A program made the translations under genes and the position numbers. This document shows positions 6,537-11,033 of a stretch of DNA of 11,033 nucleotides, piece by piece. The notes under the pieces are model-generated. The model did not search any database. It was not told the origin of the DNA and worked only from the letters and a program-made list of their open reading frames with translations. Source of the stretch: an uncultured Clostridium sp. (GTDB lineage: Bacteria > Bacillota > Clostridia > Peptostreptococcales > Peptostreptococcaceae); assembly GCA_900550335.1 (NCBI GenBank), contig URRU01000047.1:1-11033 (forward strand), given 5' to 3'. Every line of letters starts with the position of its first letter. Position 1 is the stretch's first letter.

Positions 6537-8756
6537 GTGGAGAGAATAGAGGGATTGATAACCGATATAGTATTTCAAAATGAGGACAATGGATACACAA
6601 TCGCAAAACTTACAAATGAGGACGGAGAAATTTCTGTTGTTGGGTGTATGCCAACTCTTTCTGTAGGAGAAACGGTCGAAGTTGAAGGTAAATGGGGAAG
6701 ACATAAGGTATATGGAAATCAGTTTGAAGTTAGTAATTTTGTACCAGTTACACCGACATCTATTGAAGGAATTAGGGTATACTTGGCATCTGGAATGATT
6801 AAAGGTATCGGTGAAAAAATGGCAAATAAAATAATAGATAAATTTGGTGTTGATACACTAGATGTAATCCAAAATGCTCCAGAAAGACTTCAAGAAATAG
6901 ATGGAATAGGAAAAAAGAAAGTTGCTCAGATTGTAGAAAGCTATGAAGAGGATAGAGAGCTTAGAAAGATAATTCTTGAATTGGCTCCATTTGGAATAAC
7001 CCCAAATCTGTGTTTAAAAATATATAAAAAATACAACAATAGGGCTATGAAGCTAATAAAATCCAATCCATATAGGCTTGCAGAGGATATTAGAGGAATA
7101 GGATTTAAAATAGCAGATAACCTAGCTCAAAAGATAGGTATAGATAGAGATTCTAAGGATAGAATTTGTCAGGGGATAATCTATGTGTTAAAAAATGCAC
7201 TTGGAGAAGGACATACTTTTTTACCAGAAAATGTTGTAGAAAAAGAAGCGGTAAAACTTTTAGGAGTAGATGTAGAAAAAATAGATGACTGTCTATTGGA
7301 TTTGGCATATGCTCAAAAAATTAAGCTGGATAAAGTTGGAGATTTTCTACTTGTATACCTTATGAACTATTATCTTGCTGAAAATGGCGTGTGCAAGAAA
7401 CTTATAGAGCTTGCAACATTTGATTTTAAAAAAGATAAAAAAATAGACATAAATAGTGAAATAGAAGCTGTAGAAAAAGAAGAAGGAATAAAACTAGCTA
7501 ATAGGCAGAGAGAGGCTGTTACAGAGGCTCTACAGAGCGGTGTTAGTGTTATCACAGGTGGGCCAGGTACAGGAAAAACAACCACTATAAATACTATAAT
7601 AAAGATATTTAAGCGTCAAAAGAAGGAAGTAGTACTTGCAGCGCCAACAGGACGTGCAGCAAAGAGAATGAGTGAAACATCAAATGAAGAGGCTAAGACA
7701 ATACACAGACTTCTTGAGATGGGATATTCTACAGACGATGACTTGGTATTCTTTAAAAATGAAGATGAGCCTATAAAAGCAGATGTAATAATAGTAGATG
7801 AGGCATCTATGATAGATATTTTACTGATGTTTAGTCTTGTAAATGCTATAAAACCTGGAACGAGATTTATAATTGTTGGAGATAGCGACCAGTTGCCTTC
7901 AGTAGGGGCTGGAAATGTGCTTAGGGACATAATAGATTCTCAAGTTATTAAAGTTGTAAGACTAGATGAGATATTTAGACAGGCTCAAGAAAGTATGATA
8001 ATAGTTAATGCACATAAGATAAACAACGGAGAAGCTCCGTATTTAAATGTAAAAAATAAAGACTTTTTCTTCTTAAATGCAGCTACAAATGAGGAAATAA
8101 TGAACACTATAATAGGGCTTGTAGAAACTAGATTGCCTAAGTTCTATAATGTAGATTCTTTGGATGACATACAAATATTAAGCCCTATGAGAAAAGGAGA
8201 TATTGGTGTTACAAATATGAATATAATTCTGCAGAGGTACCTAAATCCGCCTTCAGAAAGAAAGGTCGAAGTTACTCTAAACAAGAGGATATTTAGAATA
8301 GGTGATAAGGTAATGCAGATAAAAAACAACTATACAAAGAGTTGGAAAAATGAGGATGAAACAGAAAGTGGAGATGGTATATATAACGGAGATATTGGAT
8401 ATATTTATTATATAGACAAGAATAAAAAAATTATCTACGTTATGTTTGAAGGTTCAAGAATAGTTGAATACAATTTTGAAGAATTAGACGAACTCGACCA
8501 CAGTTTCTGTACTACAATACACAAAAGTCAGGGTAGTGAATTCCCAGTGGTAGTAATACCAATAGCGTGGGCACCGCCTATGCTATTATCTAGAAATCTG
8601 CTATATACAGCTATAACTAGGGCAAAGAAATTAGTTGTACTTGTAGGAGATGTTAAATATTTAAAACAGATGATTCAAAATAATAGAGTGAATGCTAGAT
8701 ATTCAAACTTAGCCTTAAAGCTTAACCGGATAAAAAGAGAAGGAGTGCTAGAATAA
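6537..8756 (+). CDS. recD2: RecD2-type ATP-dependent 5'-3' DNA helicase
   Basis: This 739-residue superfamily 1B helicase is of the RecD2 (RecD/TraA-like, RecBC-independent) family, acting in replication-fork maintenance and repair. The first 75 residues form an OB-like region. A helix-hairpin-helix segment follows at about 90-125 (GIGEKMANKI, DGIGKKKVAQIV). The first RecA-like domain carries Walker A GGPGTGKT (341-348), Walker B IIVDEAS (about 418-424, with Asp421-Glu422) and motif III GDSDQLPSVG (448-457). The second has GIYNGDIG near 617, HKSQGSE (662-668) and YTAITRAKK (690-698), whose Arg695 is the expected arginine finger. The GTG start is fixed by AGGGGGTGA (6524-6531), 5 bases upstream. 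The stop codon touches the comF start, indicating an operon. Glutamine codons are mixed CAA and CAG, unlike murA, mbl and metK, suggesting lower expression. Confidence 0.95.
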   Translation: MERIEGLITDIVFQNEDNGYTIAKLTNEDGEISVVGCMPTLSVGETVEVEGKWGRHKVYGNQFEVSNFVPVTPTSIEGIRVYLASGMIKGIGEKMANKIIDKFGVDTLDVIQNAPERLQEIDGIGKKKVAQIVESYEEDRELRKIILELAPFGITPNLCLKIYKKYNNRAMKLIKSNPYRLAEDIRGIGFKIADNLAQKIGIDRDSKDRICQGIIYVLKNALGEGHTFLPENVVEKEAVKLLGVDVEKIDDCLLDLAYAQKIKLDKVGDFLLVYLMNYYLAENGVCKKLIELATFDFKKDKKIDINSEIEAVEKEEGIKLANRQREAVTEALQSGVSVITGGPGTGKTTTINTIIKIFKRQKKEVVLAAPTGRAAKRMSETSNEEAKTIHRLLEMGYSTDDDLVFFKNEDEPIKADVIIVDEASMIDILLMFSLVNAIKPGTRFIIVGDSDQLPSVGAGNVLRDIIDSQVIKVVRLDEIFRQAQESMIIVNAHKINNGEAPYLNVKNKDFFFLNAATNEEIMNTIIGLVETRLPKFYNVDSLDDIQILSPMRKGDIGVTNMNIILQRYLNPPSERKVEVTLNKRIFRIGDKVMQIKNNYTKSWKNEDETESGDGIYNGDIGYIYYIDKNKKIIYVMFEGSRIVEYNFEELDELDHSFCTTIHKSQGSEFPVVVIPIAWAPPMLLSRNLLYTAITRAKKLVVLVGDVKYLKQMIQNNRVNARYSNLALKLNRIKREGVLE

Positions 8757-9692
8757 TTGAATTATCTATCATTGATTATGGATTTTTTCTTTCCACAAAA
8801 TATAACCTGCTTAATATGTCAAAAGCCTATAGATCCAAACAATACATATTCTCTTTGTAAGGACTGCTTTGAAGAGATGACATTTATCAAAGAAGAGTGT
8901 CCTAAATGTGGAAAACCTGTAATAAATAGGATAAATTTTGAAAAGGACGATGATGAAGAGGACAAATTTACAGATGAGGATATTAAGGAAATAGAGGATA
9001 ACTGTATAATTTTGACGGGAAATAGTGAGTCAAAAAATGCAGTGAATTTGAATATTTACGATGATGAGGAATATATTTTAGAGAAATTTGAAGAGTATAA
9101 AGAAGGATATGGAGTAAATAAAAATAAAGATTTAAGCTCTTCAAAAGTAGAGTACAGTAGATGTAAATTCTGTGAGAATAAGAATTTTTATTTTGATAGG
9201 GCAATATCTTGCATAGAGTATTGTGATAAGAGTAAGGTGTTAGTGCTTTCGTTGAAATACTACGGAAATACGTATATGTCCAGATATATTGCCCAGGTAA
9301 TGAGGGATAAGTTGGAATTTGAGCAGATTTCTGCGAATTATATAATTCCAGTTCCTCTACATAAAAAGAGAATGAGGACGAGAGGGTTTAATCAGGCTGA
9401 AAAGATTGCTAGTTATCTATCTGATTATACCAAAATACCTATAATAGACTGTATAAAGAGAAACAGAAATACAAAGAGACTTTATGCACTTAACAAATTT
9501 CAACGTGAAAAAGAATTAAAAAATGCATTTGAAGTTAAAGATGGTAGTGAAAAAATAAAATGCAAAAGAGTACTTCTAATAGATGATATATTCACAACAG
9601 GAACTACAGTAAATGAAATTTCTAAAAAGCTTAAAATATACGGTGTAGATGAGATAATAGTTTTGACATTCTTGACTAGAAATATAGATTAA
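8757..9692 (+). CDS. comF: ComF-family phosphoribosyltransferase-fold protein with a long acidic insertion
   Basis: ComF (ComFC) proteins take part in natural transformation in Gram-positive bacteria. They have an N-terminal zinc finger and a phosphoribosyltransferase fold. Visible Cys pairs are C18/C21, C34/C37, C48/C51 and C136/C139. Further landmarks are LSLKYYGN (about 164-171), IIPVPLHKKRMRTRGFNQAE (about 196-215) and the PRPP loop VLLIDDIFTTGTT (272-284). At 311 residues it exceeds the usual roughly 220-240. The surplus is an acidic, low-complexity stretch at about 57-134 between the third and fourth Cys pairs. Translation probably starts at TTG 8757, directly after the recD2 stop, with AGAAGGAG (8738-8745) as ribosome binding site. 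The next in-frame ATG (8778) has none and would cut into the conserved N-terminus. Competence itself cannot be inferred, since ComF also occurs in bacteria not known to transform. Confidence 0.9.
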   Translation: MNYLSLIMDFFFPQNITCLICQKPIDPNNTYSLCKDCFEEMTFIKEECPKCGKPVINRINFEKDDDEEDKFTDEDIKEIEDNCIILTGNSESKNAVNLNIYDDEEYILEKFEEYKEGYGVNKNKDLSSSKVEYSRCKFCENKNFYFDRAISCIEYCDKSKVLVLSLKYYGNTYMSRYIAQVMRDKLEFEQISANYIIPVPLHKKRMRTRGFNQAEKIASYLSDYTKIPIIDCIKRNRNTKRLYALNKFQREKELKNAFEVKDGSEKIKCKRVLLIDDIFTTGTTVNEISKKLKIYGVDEIIVLTFLTRNID

Positions 9693-9726
9693 GTGTGGGA
9701 AATATTTATTAGAATAAAGAAAAATA

Positions 9727-9755
9727 TTGACGAGTTAAGATAAATATATTAAAAT
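9727..9755 (+). promoter_or_regulatory. Sigma-A promoter of the raiA RNA
   Basis: TTGACG (9727-9732) and TAAAAT (9750-9755) are 17 bases apart. The start would be at about 9761-9763, matching the 5' end of the terminal helix of the structured RNA. Confidence 0.82.
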
Positions 9756-9762
9756 ATGTAAA

Positions 9763-9981
9763 GATGTTCAGGTCTGTGGTTGAAAGTCCAAGCCAGTCGC
9801 AGGCAAAGGGATCCACGTAAGCTAGTCCTAAAAGCGGGGCAGTGATCATAGTGCGGCCTAGAAGTAAGACCTACCGATATTCAAAAATAAATTCCAATCG
9901 AGAGAGAGTAGTAGTGATGCGAACCAGAGCGAACCCTCCAGTAGGCGAGTGTGGGGGAAAAGACCAGGTCAGCTGAATATC
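9763..9981 (+). ncRNA. raiA RNA: raiA-type structured noncoding RNA
   Basis: A 219-base, relatively GC-rich segment stands out from AT-rich flanks. It has no reading frame, is bounded by a sigma-A promoter and a strong terminator, and lies upstream of the hibernation-factor gene (hpf, also called raiA). That is the position that gave the raiA RNA motif its name in Firmicutes. The ends pair: GATGTTCAG (9763-9771) with CTGAATATC (9973-9981), 9 bp with one G-U. The interior has many short complementary purine- and G-rich segments typical of a complex fold. Because its own terminator precedes hpf by over 400 bases, it is an independent RNA and not an hpf leader. The raiA class is known to be abundant and structured, and has been linked to sporulation or stationary-phase phenotypes in Clostridium. 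Assignment rests on context and recalled sequence, with no covariance search. Confidence 0.83.
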
Positions 9982-9982
9982 T

Positions 9983-10020
9983 AAAAAAAGAGATGAAGCA
10001 AATGCTTCATCTCTTTTTTT
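9983..10020 (+). terminator. Rho-independent terminator of the raiA RNA
   Basis: A perfect stem of up to 17 bp pairs 9983-9999 with 10004-10020. Its core is GAGATGAAGC with GCTTCATCTC around an AAAT loop, and it ends in seven T. The A-run and T-run form the lower stem, so it may also work in the reverse direction, though nothing is encoded there. Confidence 0.93.
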
Positions 10021-10033
10021 GTTTATTTTATAG

Positions 10034-10055
10034 TGTAAAGCAAAAATACTTTACA
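10034..10055. repeat. Operator-like inverted repeat after the raiA terminator
   Basis: TGTAAAG (10034-10040), 8 spacer bases, then CTTTACA (10049-10055) form a perfect 7-8-7 palindrome about one and a half helical turns long overall. It could be a small hairpin or a binding site for a dimeric regulator. A longer-range repeat, ACATAG (10053-10058) with CTATGT (10091-10096), overlaps it. No regulator can be named. Confidence 0.35.
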
Positions 10056-10146
10056 TAGTTTTGGTAAAATCAAAAATTAAATAAAAAAAGCTATGTTAAA
10101 TATATAAAAAATAATTAACAATTTAATAACAATGCACACAGTTTTC

Positions 10147-10247
10147 TGTGGAAAAATAAAAAGCTACACTCAAGTAATATACACAAAAAATTATTTATCA
10201 ACAAACTTATCCACACTATCAACAGAATAATATCCACATTATCCACC
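10147..10247. other. Cluster of DnaA boxes
   Basis: One exact DnaA box, TTATCCACA (10207-10215), sits among near matches in the same direction: TTATCAACA (10195-10203, one mismatch), CTATCAACA (10216-10224, two), ATATCCACA (10230-10238, one) and TTATCCACC (10239-10247, one). A reverse-strand TTTTCCACA (10147-10155, one mismatch) lies upstream. Start-to-start spacings in the forward group are 12, 9, 14 and 9 bases. An AT-only-like stretch at about 10060-10135 flanks it. The density resembles an origin or a DnaA-titration/regulatory cluster. No dnaA, dnaN or rpmH gene is in this window. Confidence 0.75.
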
Positions 10248-10328
10248 AAATCGTGTGTAAAAATAACTATTAAAAAGGGCTTTTCTCTACAAAATTGTCA
10301 GAAAAAAATAAAAATTTATACAAAAAAA

Positions 10329-10355
10329 GAAGGAAATATAAAACATATGTAGAAT
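10329..10355 (+). promoter_or_regulatory. Sigma-H-type promoter of hpf
   Basis: GAAGGAAAT (10329-10337), an 11-base spacer and GTAGAAT (10349-10355) match the Bacillus sigma-H consensus RnAGGAWWW-N11/12-RnnGAAT at every specified position. The predicted start near 10362 leaves a leader of about 85 bases. The Bacillus subtilis homologue yvyD/hpf is likewise known to be sigma-H (and sigma-B) controlled. Confidence 0.72.
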
Positions 10356-10374
10356 ATATATAACAAGAAATAAA

Positions 10375-10428
10375 TATCAAGCGAGTACTTTAAAAGCACT
10401 AAAAAAGTATAGAAATATTAGCTTGATA
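10375..10428 (+). promoter_or_regulatory. hpf leader hairpin next to the ribosome binding site
   Basis: TATCAAGC (10375-10382) and GCTTGATA (10421-10428) form a perfect 8-bp outer stem. Inside, GTACTTT (about 10385-10391) can pair with AAAGTAT (about 10404-10410), with one G-U. The outer stem ends 3 bases before the AAAGGAGAGG ribosome binding site, so folding could affect translation or mRNA stability. A hairpin class upstream of raiA/hpf genes has been described; I cannot tell whether this belongs to it. Confidence 0.5.
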
Positions 10429-10446
10429 CCGAAAGGAGAGGTAGTT

Positions 10447-11007
10447 ATGAAACTTACTATATCTGGAAAACAAATGGAATTAACTCAGGGAATCAAGGAC
10501 AATGTAGAAAGCAAATTAAGTAGATTAGATAAATACATAAGTCCTGATACAGATGTAAAAGTTACTGTAAGCGCTAAGAAAGGAAGACATAAAATAGAAG
10601 TAACTATAACTCCTAAAAATGGTCATGTTATAAGAGCAGAGGAATCTCAGGAAAACTTATATCCTGCAATAGATCTTGTAGTTGATAAATTAAAAATACA
10701 GCTTAAAAAATATAAAGATAAAATGCAGAAGAGACATCAAGACAATAAGAGTATAAGATTCGATAGTCCAGAAATAAATGATGCTATACTAGAAGAAGAA
10801 TTAGAAGACTTTGAAGAAGTACCATTCGAAATCAAGAGACGTAAAAAGATAAATGTTAAACCTATGAGTGAAGAAGAAGCAGTTCTTCAGATGGAATTAG
10901 TTGGACATGATTTCTATATATTCAAAAATGATGAAACTGATGCAATAACTCTAGTTTACAAACGTAAAAATGGTGGATATGGTATAATAGAACAGGAAGA
11001 ATACTAA
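10447..11007 (+). CDS. hpf: Long-form ribosome hibernation promoting factor (HPF/RaiA family)
   Basis: HPF binds the small ribosomal subunit near the decoding centre and, in the long form, dimerises idle 70S ribosomes into 100S particles in stationary phase. The N-terminal domain (about 1-95) begins MKLTISGKQMELTQGIKD and has ENLYPAIDLVVDKLKIQLKK at 70-89. A variable acidic linker (about 96-126) leads to the C-terminal dimerisation domain (about 127-186), with IKRRKKINVKPMSEEEAVLQ and LVGHDFYIFKN. The 186-residue length fits the long form. I chose ATG 10447 because AAAGGAGAGG (10432-10441) lies 5 bases upstream; an in-frame TTG at 10423 precedes that site and would wrongly add 8 residues. Upstream are a sigma-H-type promoter, a leader hairpin and a DnaA-box cluster. 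The next gene is outside the window. Confidence 0.96.
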   Translation: MKLTISGKQMELTQGIKDNVESKLSRLDKYISPDTDVKVTVSAKKGRHKIEVTITPKNGHVIRAEESQENLYPAIDLVVDKLKIQLKKYKDKMQKRHQDNKSIRFDSPEINDAILEEELEDFEEVPFEIKRRKKINVKPMSEEEAVLQMELVGHDFYIFKNDETDAITLVYKRKNGGYGIIEQEEY

Positions 11008-11033
11008 AATATCATGTAAGAAATTGATTATAT

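Noticed and set aside
9763..9981. tmRNA, RNase P RNA or a glycine/cobalamin riboswitch at this RNA
   Set aside because: There is no tRNA-like end, tag frame or RNase P core, and the element has its own terminator over 400 bases from the next gene. Context fits raiA RNA better.
10147..10247. Calling the DnaA-box cluster the replication origin oriC
   Set aside because: No dnaA, dnaN, rpmH or gyrase gene is adjacent, and the window cannot show a skew shift. Reported only as a DnaA-box cluster.
10060..10330. Small coding regions between the raiA terminator and hpf
   Set aside because: The visible ATG frames are only a few codons long and have no ribosome binding sites.

Overview
The window looks like a chromosomal segment of a very AT-rich, low-GC Gram-positive anaerobe of the Clostridia, most likely Peptostreptococcaceae. 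The evidence is strong purine-rich Shine-Dalgarno sites, a murA/mbl/fabZ/metK/recD2/comF/hpf gene content, an S-box (SAM-I) riboswitch, a raiA-type structured RNA, and very heavy use of AUA for Ile and AGA for Arg. All protein genes lie on the + strand. I see no mobile elements, tRNA or rRNA genes, or CRISPR arrays.

Layout. Bases 1-1034 carry a lipoprotein with two nearly identical rhodanese domains, behind AT-rich palindromes and an extended -10 promoter, and closed by a terminator. Bases 1035-2610 hold a long leader and murA (peptidoglycan precursor synthesis). Bases 2611-3901 hold mbl (a MreB-family cell-shape actin) and a hairpin. fabZ (fatty-acid elongation) follows at 3902-4330. A SAM-I riboswitch with terminator and antiterminator controls metK (SAM synthetase). 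A small SprT-like metalloprotease gene comes next. A promoter overlapped by a LexA/SOS-like box then drives recD2 and comF, which abut as an operon. The last part has a raiA structured RNA with its own sigma-A promoter and terminator, a cluster of DnaA boxes, a sigma-H-type promoter, a leader hairpin and the long-form hibernation factor gene hpf.

How it fits together. Envelope growth (murA, mbl, fabZ), methyl-donor supply (metK), DNA repair and uptake (recD2, comF) and stationary-phase ribosome protection (raiA RNA, hpf) sit side by side, each with its own control signal. In spore-forming relatives murA and mbl are usually separated by spoIID, spoIIQ and spoIIID. Here they are separated by only 160 bases with no remnant, which suggests a lineage that has lost sporulation.

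Most worth following up: the DnaA-box cluster between raiA RNA and hpf, the LexA-like box on the recD2-comF promoter, the sigma-H promoter on hpf despite the missing spo genes, the acidic insertion in ComF, and the alternative pairings within the raiA RNA. No wholly unknown multi-gene system is evident. The novelty is in the regulatory intergenic DNA.
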